This document shows, piece by piece, positions 9,068-17,101 of a stretch of 64,000 nucleotides of DNA. The notes under the pieces are model-generated. The model made no database searches, was not told the DNA's origin, and worked only from the letters and a program-made list of their open reading frames with translations. The DNA is from JAVBLD01 sp031553705 (GTDB taxonomy: Bacteria > Bacteroidota > Bacteroidia > Bacteroidales > Marinifilaceae). The stretch covers positions 1-64,000 of the forward strand of contig JAVBLD010000002.1 in the NCBI GenBank assembly GCA_031553705.1. Direction: 5' to 3'. The translations under genes were made by a program, and so were the position numbers. Each line of letters begins with the position of its first letter. Position 1 is the first letter of the stretch.

Positions 9068-10790
9068 GGATATAGTTACGGGATTTGTGAATTCACCGGG
9101 AAGTATGGTGGTATTATTTGTGAGCATACTGCTTGTTCCTAATGCGGTACTGGCTGTCACTGAGCCTTACCGGTTTACTACGATTGCCGCATTATTCCTT
9201 ATTCCGGCGGGTTTTTACCTGTTTTGGCTGGTGACGATCAAACGTACCGGTATTATGATGTTATGCCTGCTACCGTTTATCGTACTTGCTGCTTTTCAGT
9301 TGGTAATCAGCTATCTGTTCGGAAATTCGATCATCGCAGCGGATATGTTTACCAACCTGTTTACGACAAGCGCGTCGGAAGCCGGTGAACTGTTGGGTAC
9401 GATCTATCCGTCGATTATTCTGGTGTGCGTACTTTACATACCGTTATTGGCCGTCGCCTGTTATTATATCATCAGGGGGATACGGATGGCAGCCTTTCAA
9501 CAGCGGCGATTGGCTTTGACCGGTTTACTGTTTCTGATAGCCGGAGGGATGATGGCCGGCATATCGAAATACCGGAATTCCCGGTTCGGAATTAAATATC
9601 ATATTTTTCCGGTTAATGTGTGCTATAATATAAAACTCTCCGTCGAGCGATGGGAGCGTAGTATGGACTACCGGAATACTTCCGGGAATTTTTGTTTCAA
9701 TGCTGCAAAACAGTGGGATACAGGCAGGAGAGAGGTGTATGTGATGGTGATTGGGGAGGCGTCGCGGGCCTGTTCGTGGAGCCTGTATGGGTATGGCAGG
9801 GAGACCAACCCGAAGTTGTCCGGGATAAAAAACCTTGTTCTTTTCAAGGATATGCTCACTCAAAGTAATACGACCCATAAGAGCGTTCCTATCCTGCTGT
9901 CGTCTGTCGGAGCGGAACGTATTGATAGCATATATAAAGTGAAAGGTCTGCCTGCGTTGTTCTCGGAGGCCGGTTTCCGTACGGTCTTTATTTCAAACCA
10001 ACCTGCCAACCATTCGCTGATCGATTTTTTTGCCGGTCAGGCCGATACGGTGATCGATATCACATCACATGATAAATTATTAAATGCCGGCCACCATCAC
10101 GACGGAGAAGTTGTGCCGCATGTCGGACGAATGGTGGCGGCAACGGAAGATAATCTGTTTATTATTATTCATACCTACGGCTCCCATGCCCGCTACACCA
10201 AGCGTTACCCGCCTTCGTCCGCCCGCTTTGTTCCGGATGAGATCACTTCAATCAATAAAAAATCACGGGATAGGATAGTAAATGCATACGACAATAGCAT
10301 CCTTTATACGGATATGCTGCTGTCGGAGATTATATCCGTTCTTGACAGTGCAAAAATATGTTCCGCCATGTTTTATTGCTCCGACCATGGCGAGGATCTG
10401 CTGGATGATTCTCGGATGCGCTATTTGCATGCTTCGCCGACTGCAACGTATTACCAGCTGCATGTACCGGGTTTTATATGGTTCTCCGATAACTATATCG
10501 ATCGCTTTCCGGCAAAATACGAAGCGGCGCTCGCCAATACGGAAGCCGCCGCCTCTACGGCATCGGTGTTCCATACATTGGGCGACTTGGCGTCAATCCG
10601 GTGCAGGTATATAATACCTTCTCACTCTCTGGTGAGCGACCGGTGGGTCGATACAAAGCGGATGTATCTGAACGATTATAATGTGGCGGTTCATTTTCTC
10701 GATACGGGACTTACGCCTTACGATATGGAGCTGTTGGACCGCCATTCGATAAAATACGATAAAGAGGATGTCCTCAAAATATGCTATTGA
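9054..10790 (+). CDS. EptA-like phosphoethanolamine transferase
   Basis: From the ATG at 9054 (chosen because it starts MKRFKDIV just before the first membrane segment and overlaps the previous gene by only 14 bp) the product has 578 residues. About five N-terminal membrane helices are followed by a periplasmic alkaline-phosphatase-fold domain. Metal and active-site motifs are VIGEASRACSWSLYGYGR near residue 228, the nucleophile loop SNTTHKSVP (likely Thr274, from alignment with T-x-x-S-V-P of EptA/MCR enzymes) and YCSDHGEDL near residue 442. Family members transfer phosphoethanolamine to lipid A or other glycans and can lower polymyxin binding. The exact acceptor here is unknown. Confidence 0.85.
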   Translation: MKRFKDIVTGFVNSPGSMVVLFVSILLVPNAVLAVTEPYRFTTIAALFLIPAGFYLFWLVTIKRTGIMMLCLLPFIVLAAFQLVISYLFGNSIIAADMFTNLFTTSASEAGELLGTIYPSIILVCVLYIPLLAVACYYIIRGIRMAAFQQRRLALTGLLFLIAGGMMAGISKYRNSRFGIKYHIFPVNVCYNIKLSVERWERSMDYRNTSGNFCFNAAKQWDTGRREVYVMVIGEASRACSWSLYGYGRETNPKLSGIKNLVLFKDMLTQSNTTHKSVPILLSSVGAERIDSIYKVKGLPALFSEAGFRTVFISNQPANHSLIDFFAGQADTVIDITSHDKLLNAGHHHDGEVVPHVGRMVAATEDNLFIIIHTYGSHARYTKRYPPSSARFVPDEITSINKKSRDRIVNAYDNSILYTDMLLSEIISVLDSAKICSAMFYCSDHGEDLLDDSRMRYLHASPTATYYQLHVPGFIWFSDNYIDRFPAKYEAALANTEAAASTASVFHTLGDLASIRCRYIIPSHSLVSDRWVDTKRMYLNDYNVAVHFLDTGLTPYDMELLDRHSIKYDKEDVLKICY

Positions 10791-10794
10791 TTCT

Positions 10795-12315
10795 TTATAC
10801 CGGGAAATAAAAAGGTTTCCCGTTAATTTTCTGGATCAGGTCGCCACTGCTTGGCCATAGAGGCTTTACGGTTTGCGTTCTTTCCCACTCCCTGAAGGCG
10901 GCCCGGATTTCTTTTACTTTATTGGGATAGGTCTCTGCCAGATTGGTCGTCTCATTCGGGTCATTTGCAAGATCGAACAGAAATACCTTTTTATCTTTTT
11001 CGGACATATACAGTTTCCAGTTGCCAATCAGGCAAGCCTTTGCATATCCGTTCCGCCAGAACATCTCATAGTGGGGAGCTTCGGAGGTTTTCCCGTTCAG
11101 GTATGGGATCAGGTTTTTACTGTCGTATATTTTGTCTATCGGCATCGGAATATTTGCCGAAGCCAGGATTGTACTGAAAATATCCAGGGTAGAGATCGGA
11201 TAGTCATATACCTGTCCTTTATTCAGAATGTGCTGCGGAAATTTAATATAAAAAGGAACCCTCAATCCTCCGTCGAAAAGGGTGCATTTGCCACCGAACA
11301 ATGGTGCATTGTCCGTAGCTCTCGTATAAATAGCTCCTCCGTTGTCACTGGTAAAAATGATCAATGTATTGTCAAACAGACCATTTTGCTTTAATGTTTC
11401 GAATACCTTTCCGACGGCATCGTCCAACGCTTCGATCATCGCATAGTAAATCCTTCTGACCGGGTCGGGCTCGTTTATCCTGTTATAATAAGCTTTTGGA
11501 GCCTGGAACGGATCGTGCGGGGCATTGAATGCAAGCGTCAGGAAAAAAGGATTGTCTTTATTCTTCTCAATAAAATCGATCGCTTTATTTGCGAAGGAGA
11601 ATGTCAGGTAACTGGTATCCATTACCTCTTTTAATCCCTCCCTTATCGCCGTGGGACCCGATCTCTTCTGCCATGCCGGTAATTCGGAGAAGGCCCAGGG
11701 GAGGCGTATGTTTACATATTTCGCGGTGTCTACCGGATCATCTACATACCTTGTTAAAGCCCCCGAAAAATAATAGCTGTAATCATATCCGTGTTCTTCC
11801 GGGCAATTTCCCAGATCGGAACAGACATTCCACTTCCCGATCAGGGCCGTGGTATAACCGGCAGCTTTTAAAATCTCGGCAATTGTAGTCTCGCTGTCCG
11901 GCAGGTCGGTTTTACGATTGGCCCTTCTCACAAAAATGTTGGGGCTGAAGTTTTTCAATCCTTCGGGCTTTTTTTTGAGCGGAGGGATATAATAGCTTTT
12001 ATAGAACTTCATAAACTCTTTGGAATAGTGGTCGTAGGGCATAAATTCACAGCCGAACCGGTTCTGGCAACGACCGGTCAGAATGCCTACCCTTGAAGGG
12101 GCCGAGATCGGAGAAGAGGCATAAGCGTGGGTGAAACGTACCCCCCGTTCACCCAGATAATCGATATTCGGAGTACGGACAGATGGATGGCCGTAAGCTG
12201 CCAGATCGCTGTACCCTAAATCATCGACGACAATGAGTATGACATTGGGGGATTGTTGTGCAGATGCTCCTAAAGCAATCGGAGACAATAAAAACGGGAT
12301 TATTCTTTTTTTCAT
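10795..12315 (-). CDS. S-type sulfatase (arylsulfatase family, periplasmic)
   Basis: The 506-residue precursor has a signal peptide ending GASAQQ. The sulfatase fold starts NVILIVVDDLGYSDLAAYG with the metal-binding Asp pair (residues 31-32). The maturation motif is S71-A-P-S-R75, so the formylglycine precursor is serine and needs an anSME-type radical-SAM maturase, which is not in this window. Further motifs: TALIGKWNV, FLTLAFNAPHDPF and FTSDNGGA. Sulfatases of this type in Bacteroidota act on sulfated glycans or mucin. It converges with the phosphoethanolamine transferase with a 4-bp gap and is divergent from guaB. Confidence 0.9.
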   Translation of the reverse strand: MKKRIIPFLLSPIALGASAQQSPNVILIVVDDLGYSDLAAYGHPSVRTPNIDYLGERGVRFTHAYASSPISAPSRVGILTGRCQNRFGCEFMPYDHYSKEFMKFYKSYYIPPLKKKPEGLKNFSPNIFVRRANRKTDLPDSETTIAEILKAAGYTTALIGKWNVCSDLGNCPEEHGYDYSYYFSGALTRYVDDPVDTAKYVNIRLPWAFSELPAWQKRSGPTAIREGLKEVMDTSYLTFSFANKAIDFIEKNKDNPFFLTLAFNAPHDPFQAPKAYYNRINEPDPVRRIYYAMIEALDDAVGKVFETLKQNGLFDNTLIIFTSDNGGAIYTRATDNAPLFGGKCTLFDGGLRVPFYIKFPQHILNKGQVYDYPISTLDIFSTILASANIPMPIDKIYDSKNLIPYLNGKTSEAPHYEMFWRNGYAKACLIGNWKLYMSEKDKKVFLFDLANDPNETTNLAETYPNKVKEIRAAFREWERTQTVKPLWPSSGDLIQKINGKPFYFPV

Positions 12316-12344
12316 TTCCTTTTATACTGTCTGTTTTTAAAAAA

Positions 12345-12352
12345 CAAAGTTA
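12345..12352 (-). promoter_or_regulatory. Putative -7 element of the sulfatase promoter
   Basis: On the minus strand this reads TAACTTTG, an exact match to the Bacteroidota -7 consensus TAnnTTTG, about 30 bp upstream of the sulfatase ATG. The matching -33 region would fall on the palindrome at 12370-12390. Confidence 0.55.
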
Positions 12353-12369
12353 TGCTTTTTTGAGCTATG

Positions 12370-12390
12370 TCGATATATTTTCTATATCGA
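12370..12390. promoter_or_regulatory. Palindrome between divergent sulfatase and guaB promoters
   Basis: TCGATATA is followed by TTTTC and TATATCGA: a perfect 8-bp inverted repeat with a 5-bp spacer. It lies where the -33 boxes of both divergent promoters would be, so it could be an operator that controls both genes. The binding protein is unknown. Confidence 0.4.
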
Positions 12391-12397
12391 AAAAACA

Positions 12398-12406
12398 TAA
12401 CTTTGC
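12398..12406 (+). promoter_or_regulatory. Putative -7 element of the guaB promoter
   Basis: TAACTTTGC matches the Bacteroidota -7 consensus TAnnTTTGC. It would give a transcript that starts near 12412 with an untranslated leader of about 310 bases containing the hairpin at 12420-12450. No good TTTG -33 box is visible. Confidence 0.5.
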
Positions 12407-12419
12407 CGTATACAAAAAA

Positions 12420-12450
12420 GGTCACAGACCTGGCTAAAGGGTCTGTGACC
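12420..12450. promoter_or_regulatory. Perfect hairpin at the 5' end of the guaB leader (or minus-strand terminator)
   Basis: GGTCACAGACC and GGTCTGTGACC form a perfect 11-bp stem with a 9-base loop. On the plus strand it would sit within the first ten bases or so of the guaB transcript, where such hairpins can stabilise mRNA or act as a leader structure. On the minus strand it is followed by CTTTTTTGTA, so it could also end antisense transcription. A 19-codon frame (MEKFLLSK...YGNPY, 12483-12542) follows and could be a leader peptide, with no further support. The rest of the 12543-12721 stretch holds nothing I can recognise. Confidence 0.5.
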
Positions 12451-12721
12451 GGAGCTAACATCAATATATTAATCAATAAAAAATGGAAAAGTTTCTTTTG
12501 TCAAAAGTAATGTTTTGGATAGTGTACGGGAATCCCTATTAGTAGTTAAAATCTTTTTCCCCGGTACCTATTTATTGGGAGTTATGCATTTGTCTCCTGT
12601 TTATTGTTTCTGAGCTCTTGCTATAAAGAGGTTTTAAGAAATAAAAGTGGGGTAAATAGTAGGAAGTGTAGCATGATATGACTAAATTCGCAAAATTTTT
12701 TTATTTCGTAAATAGAATCGT

Positions 12722-14218
12722 ATGGCAATTTACTTAAACGATGTATCAAGGACTTTTGGCGAATATTTACTTATTCCGGGACTAACCACACAACAATGCG
12801 TTCCTGCAAATGTTGTATTGAAAACACCGCTGGTGAAATATAAGAAAGGCGAGGAGTCGGCTATTCAGCTTAATATTCCTTTTGTTTCGGCCATTATGCA
12901 GTCGGTTTCCGATTCTAAATTAGCCATAGAGCTTGCACGGAATGGCGGATTGTCGTTTATTTTCGGTTCACAGTCAGTTGAAGCCCAGGCCGAAATGGTG
13001 CGGAAGGTAAAAAAATTTAAAGCCGGATTTGTAGTGAGCGATTCGAACCTTACGCCGGAGCATACGCTGGCTGACGTACTTGCTTTGGTGAAGAAAACCG
13101 GACACACAACGATGGGAATCACCGAAGACGGAACACCTAACGGAAAGTTATTGGGGTTGGTTACCAGTCGTGATTACCGTGCAGAAAAAGATGATCCGAC
13201 CAAAAAGATTGCGACCTTTATGACGCCCTTCTCAAGGTTGACGGTAGGAGAAGCCGGAATGACCCTTACCGAAGCAAACCAGGTTATCTGGGATCATAAA
13301 CTGAATACGTTGCCGATCATCGATAAAGAGCAACGCCTGATGTATTTTGTATTCCGTAAGGACTACGATAGTCATCGCAATAATCCGAATGAATTGCTGG
13401 ATATGAAAGATAAAAAGTTGCTGGTCGGAGCAGGGATAAATACCCGCGATTATCAACAGCGCGTACCCGCACTGGTAGATGCCGGGGTGGATGTATTATG
13501 CATCGATTCGTCGGATGGCTATTCGGAATGGCAGTCGGATACAATCCGTTGGATAAAGGATAAATATGCCGGCAAAGTGTTGGTAGGGGCCGGTAATGTG
13601 GTTGACGGAGAGGGTTTTATGTACCTTGTGGAAGCCGGCGCCGACTTTGTGAAGGTAGGTATCGGCGGCGGATCGATTTGTATCACCCGCGAGCAGAAAG
13701 GGATCGGGCGTGGTCAGGCTACCGCATTGATCGATGTCGTAGAGACCCGCAACAAATATTTTGAAAAAACCGGTATCTATGTTCCGATATGTAGCGACGG
13801 CGGACTGGTACATGATTACCACATGGTGCTGGCATTGGCCATGGGAGCCGATTTCCTGATGATGGGCCGTTATTTTGCCCGTTTCGATGAGTCGCCGACC
13901 AAAGTACTGAGGATTGGAAATAATTATGTAAAGGAATATTGGGGTGAAGGTTCAAACCGTGCCCAGAATTGGCAACGTTATGACATGGGCGGAACCGAAG
14001 CGTTGAAATTTGAAGAGGGTGTCGATAGCTACGTCCCGTATGCCGGAAAAATGAAAGACAACCTGAACATTACGCTGGGAAAAATCAAAGCGACCATGTG
14101 TAGCTGTGGTACGTTGACGATAAAAGAACTTCAGCAAAAAGCTAAAATCACACTAGTATCTTCCACCAGCATCGTGGAGGGAGGCGCCCACGACGTGATT
14201 CTGAAAGATCAGGGATGA
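12722..14218 (+). CDS. guaB: IMP dehydrogenase (divergent form)
   Basis: The 498-residue protein should oxidise IMP to XMP with NAD+, the committing step of GMP synthesis. It has the two-part (beta/alpha)8 barrel with an inserted CBS pair at about residues 95-225 (TLADVLALVKKTGHTTMGITEDG and FMTPFSRLTVGEAGMTL). The catalytic loop reads GGGSICITREQKG with Cys320, where the usual form is GPGSICTTR. The flap carries NWQRYDMGG, supplying the Arg-Tyr pair. SDGG near residue 360 and MGADFLMMGRYFA fit the IMP-phosphate site. The loop and flap differ from canonical GuaB, so a second, canonical copy may exist elsewhere. It lies divergent to the sulfatase and has a very strong hairpin 4 bp after its stop. 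Confidence 0.88.
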   Translation: MAIYLNDVSRTFGEYLLIPGLTTQQCVPANVVLKTPLVKYKKGEESAIQLNIPFVSAIMQSVSDSKLAIELARNGGLSFIFGSQSVEAQAEMVRKVKKFKAGFVVSDSNLTPEHTLADVLALVKKTGHTTMGITEDGTPNGKLLGLVTSRDYRAEKDDPTKKIATFMTPFSRLTVGEAGMTLTEANQVIWDHKLNTLPIIDKEQRLMYFVFRKDYDSHRNNPNELLDMKDKKLLVGAGINTRDYQQRVPALVDAGVDVLCIDSSDGYSEWQSDTIRWIKDKYAGKVLVGAGNVVDGEGFMYLVEAGADFVKVGIGGGSICITREQKGIGRGQATALIDVVETRNKYFEKTGIYVPICSDGGLVHDYHMVLALAMGADFLMMGRYFARFDESPTKVLRIGNNYVKEYWGEGSNRAQNWQRYDMGGTEALKFEEGVDSYVPYAGKMKDNLNITLGKIKATMCSCGTLTIKELQQKAKITLVSSTSIVEGGAHDVILKDQG

Positions 14219-14222
14219 TAAA

Positions 14223-14299
14223 GGAGCCTGTAAACTAAACTGTGTCAGTAGCAATGATTTTTAGTTCTCTTTACTGACACAGTTTAGTTTACAGGCTCC
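14223..14299. repeat. 77-bp element with 28-bp perfect inverted repeats (MITE-like or terminator)
   Basis: A 28-bp arm starting GGAGCCTGTAAACTAAACTG (14223-14250) is repeated exactly in inverted form at 14272-14299, with a 21-base loop. The arm sequence with TGTAAACTAAACTGTGTCA resembles the terminal inverted repeats of IS256-like transposons, from memory only. The flanks (ATGATAAA and AAGTAATC) are not a direct repeat. It starts 4 bp after the guaB stop and would form a very strong hairpin in the mRNA, so it probably also ends transcription. Confidence 0.65.
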
Positions 14300-14648
14300 A
14301 AGTAATCTTTTCTTAACCGCCTAACAAGAACCTCTTATATTATCGTATAATAATTTTATTTTCTGCTCGCTCAATCCTCCATACCTCAATCCAATTAAAT
14401 CATTGGTACGATAACATGTTAACATTATTGTTTTTCCAACGGTGTGTTTAAATATACCTATTTATGGTTATTGCAGTAATGCAGGTTATTTTGTTACTTT
14501 GTTATTTTGTAATGTGGGGTAAAGAAGAGTTTGTCAAAGGATATGATCCGAAAGTACCATATGACTATTAAAATGATATATATAAGATACTCATGAATAT
14601 TGGGATTCGCCAAAAAATAATAAAAAATCATTTTCAACTATTTTACGT
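14300..14648. other. AT-rich intergenic region before the hemerythrin gene
   Basis: No gene is seen here. A short tandem of GTTATTTTG / TTACTTTG / TTATTTTG units occurs near 14485-14510. Each unit is one base short of the TAnnTTTG promoter box, so one of them may be a weak -7 element for the hemerythrin-regulator pair. Confidence 0.4.
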
Positions 14649-15323
14649 ATGAAATATAATATGACAGATCGGATGAGCGATCTTATTTGTGATAATTACT
14701 CATTGCTTTTGGTAATGAGTCGTTTCGGGTTGTCGTTAGGATTTGGAGAGAAGAGTGTCCGGGAGGTGTGCGAACAGCAGCAGGTGGATGTGAACACTTT
14801 TTTGGCGGTGGCGAACTTTTCATCGGAAGATCATTATTCGTATGAAACTCATTCATATAACTTGTCGTTGGCTTCTTTGTTGAGTTATCTGCAAAACGCC
14901 CACGCTTATTTTCTGGATTTTTGCTTTCCGGCGATGCGTAGTAAATTGATCGAGGCGTTTGATTGTCCGGAAGATAAAGTAGCGTCGCTGATTATGCGGT
15001 TTTATGATGAGTATGTGAATGAGGTGCGTAAACATATGGAGTACGAAGATAAAGTGGTATTCGCTTATGTGTTTTCGCTGTTGAAAGGAGAGCATCCGGC
15101 AAGCTATAATATCGGTATCTTTAAGAAAAAGCACGATCAGATTGATTCGAAGTTGAAGGAGTTTAAAAATATTATCATAAAATACTATCCGGTAGGAGCG
15201 AACAAGAACCTGTTGAACAGCGTTTTGTTTGATATTTATTCCTGTGAAGAGGATTTGGCATTGCATTGCAGGGTAGAGGATGTGCTGTTTGTACCAGCTG
15301 TTTTAGAACTTGAACGGAAATGA
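14649..15323 (+). CDS. Hemerythrin-domain protein of the RIC (YtfE/ScdA) type
   Basis: The 224-residue protein has a short N-terminal domain like the DUF542/ScdA_N region (to about residue 60), followed by a four-helix hemerythrin domain. Likely di-iron ligands can be read directly: His85, His129 with Glu133 (H-M-E-Y-E), His162 and His206 with Glu210 (H-C-R-V-E). RIC proteins release or deliver iron to repair Fe-S clusters after nitric oxide or oxygen stress, which would suit an anaerobe with many Fe-S enzymes. The conserved Cys-Cys pair of the N-terminal domain is not obvious. Its stop overlaps the next gene's start (ATGA), so the two are coupled. Confidence 0.8.
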   Translation: MKYNMTDRMSDLICDNYSLLLVMSRFGLSLGFGEKSVREVCEQQQVDVNTFLAVANFSSEDHYSYETHSYNLSLASLLSYLQNAHAYFLDFCFPAMRSKLIEAFDCPEDKVASLIMRFYDEYVNEVRKHMEYEDKVVFAYVFSLLKGEHPASYNIGIFKKKHDQIDSKLKEFKNIIIKYYPVGANKNLLNSVLFDIYSCEEDLALHCRVEDVLFVPAVLELERK

Positions 15324-15919
15324 ACAGAGAAAACCTGAAAATAGCAATAGCCGACTCGTCGATGATTATCCGGAGCGGTATATCGGTTACGCTAAAGCGT
15401 GTACCGGGATTTAAAATCCAACCGGTAGAGATCGCTGCAATAGATATGCTATATGATTATGTCCGGATGCATAAGCCTGATATATTGATTGTTAATCCGG
15501 TATTTCTGGGATATTTCGATATATTGAAGTTTAAAACGGATACGGGATGTGTGCATATGAAATGTATTGCTTTGATCTGTTCGGTCATGGATCATACATT
15601 GTGGAAAAATTATGATGGTTCCATCACTTTATATGATGGACCGGATCAATTGAGGGATATGCTGAACCGTTTATCAGCCGGATCTCCGGGCGAATCGGCC
15701 GCGGCATCCGATACGTTGAGTAACCGGGAAAAGGAGATTATCGTGTGTGTGGTAAAGGGAATGACTAATAAAGAGATTGCCGAAGCCCTTTTTCTCTCTA
15801 CACATACTGTGATTACCCATCGTCGTAATATTACCAGAAAATTGCAGATACATAGCTCTTCCGGCCTGACAATTTATGCCATTGTGAATAAGCTGGTCGA
15901 GCTTAATGATATAAAATAA
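15320..15919 (+). CDS. LuxR-type regulator with degenerate receiver domain
   Basis: The 199-residue protein has a receiver-like N-terminal domain (residues 5-120) and a LuxR/NarL helix-turn-helix (about residues 132-195, TLSNREKEIIVCVVKGMTNKEIAEALFLSTHTVITH). In the receiver the position of the phospho-acceptor Asp after the third strand is Asn59 (ILIVNPVF), and only one acidic residue (Asp12) remains at the first loop. It is therefore unlikely to be switched by a histidine kinase in the normal way. It overlaps the hemerythrin gene by 4 bp and probably works with it, perhaps with the hemerythrin protein as the iron, O2 or NO sensor. Confidence 0.78.
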   Translation: MNRENLKIAIADSSMIIRSGISVTLKRVPGFKIQPVEIAAIDMLYDYVRMHKPDILIVNPVFLGYFDILKFKTDTGCVHMKCIALICSVMDHTLWKNYDGSITLYDGPDQLRDMLNRLSAGSPGESAAASDTLSNREKEIIVCVVKGMTNKEIAEALFLSTHTVITHRRNITRKLQIHSSSGLTIYAIVNKLVELNDIK

Positions 15920-15932
15920 ATTCTAATTAATA

Positions 15933-17054
15933 ATGAATAATGGAAAACAGGCGAAAAGAGAGAGGGGCAGGGTACAAGAAGAAAATCCCTGTCGCTTGCT
16001 ACCTGCCTCCTGCCCCCATATCGCACCGGTTTTGATTGGGTGGTATCGCGAAAATGGACGGGAGTTGCCGTGGCGGAAAACGACCGACCCTTACCGGATA
16101 TGGATCTCGGAGGTTATATTACAACAGACAAGAGTGGTGCAAGGATTGGACTATTTCAACCGATTTATAGAACGGTTTCCTGATGTACGGAGTTTAGCGG
16201 AGGCCAATCAGGATGAGGTGTTGAAATATTGGCAGGGGTTGGGGTATTACAGTAGGGCACGCAATTTACATGCGGCGGCGCGTGATGTGATCGATCGTTT
16301 CGGCGGCCGGTTTCCGGAGAACTATCAGGAGTTACTTTCATTGAAGGGGGTGGGAGAGTATACGGCGGCGGCGATTTGTTCACTTGCTTGGAAGCAGCCT
16401 TATGCGGTAGTGGATGGAAATGTCTACCGGGTGTTGTCCCGCCTGTTTGGTATCGAGATATCTCCGGACAGTGGAAAGGCGAAACGCTATTTTGCCGGAT
16501 TGGCGCAAGAGCTGCTGGACCGGAAATATCCGGATATATATAATCAGGCGATTATGGATTTCGGAGCTATCCAATGTCTGCCGAAAGCGCCGCTTTGCGG
16601 TATATGTCCGTTACAGGATAAATGTAAGGCCTATGATATCGGAGCGGTTGACAGGTTACCGGTGAAAAAAGAGAAAAAAACAACCCGGCCACGCTATTTT
16701 AATTACCTGCATATCCGTTCTAAAGGGAATACGGTATTGGTACAGCGTACGGCAAAAGATATCTGGCAGAACCTGTATGAGTTTCCGATGATTGAAACTT
16801 CCGAGGCGGTGGATTTTTTTATTTTACAACAGAGCGATATTTACCGGGAATTTCTCTGTGGGGCGGCCGGGATTCGTGTAAAGCGGACGGTAGAGATGCC
16901 AAAGCATATACTTTCCCACCAGACAATTTATGCCCGGTTTTATGAGCTGGAAACCGGAGTACTTCCGTTGGGTGTGCCGGGCACGACGATAAAAGAGTCG
17001 GATATCGGTGAATATGCGATTTCAAGATTAACCGAACTATATTTGGAACGATAA
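15933..17054 (+). CDS. mutY: A/G-specific adenine glycosylase MutY
   Basis: MutY removes adenine mispaired with 8-oxoguanine. The 373-residue frame has the catalytic Glu60 (WISEVILQQTRV), a helix-hairpin-helix LLSLKGVGEYTAAAI at 135-148, the catalytic Asp161 (AVVDGNVYR), a [4Fe-4S] loop with Cys215, Cys222, Cys225 and Cys231, and a C-terminal NUDIX-like domain that recognises oxoG. Residues 1-30 (MNNGKQAKRERGRV...) look like translated spacer DNA, because family members start near the PVLIGWYRENGRELPWR segment at residue 32. The real start may be later, but no good ATG lies there. A bidirectional terminator follows at once. Confidence 0.9.
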   Translation: MNNGKQAKRERGRVQEENPCRLLPASCPHIAPVLIGWYRENGRELPWRKTTDPYRIWISEVILQQTRVVQGLDYFNRFIERFPDVRSLAEANQDEVLKYWQGLGYYSRARNLHAAARDVIDRFGGRFPENYQELLSLKGVGEYTAAAICSLAWKQPYAVVDGNVYRVLSRLFGIEISPDSGKAKRYFAGLAQELLDRKYPDIYNQAIMDFGAIQCLPKAPLCGICPLQDKCKAYDIGAVDRLPVKKEKKTTRPRYFNYLHIRSKGNTVLVQRTAKDIWQNLYEFPMIETSEAVDFFILQQSDIYREFLCGAAGIRVKRTVEMPKHILSHQTIYARFYELETGVLPLGVPGTTIKESDIGEYAISRLTELYLER

Positions 17055-17089
17055 AAAAAGTTGGTTTTTAAAACCAACTTTTTTTATCG
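17049..17089. terminator. Bidirectional terminator between mutY and the hydrogenase operon
   Basis: CGATAAAAAAAGTTGGTTTT and its exact inverse AAAACCAAC(T)7ATCG form a 20-bp stem with a single-base centre. A-tracts and T-tracts on both sides let it work on either strand, ending mutY (plus) and the hydrogenase operon (minus). Confidence 0.85.
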
Positions 17090-17101
17090 TAAAAGAGTGT
17101 T

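Noticed and set aside
12420..12450. Hairpin as terminator of a minus-strand gene
   Set aside because: No minus-strand gene lies to its right that could need it; a leader structure of guaB is more likely, though it has a T-tract on that strand.
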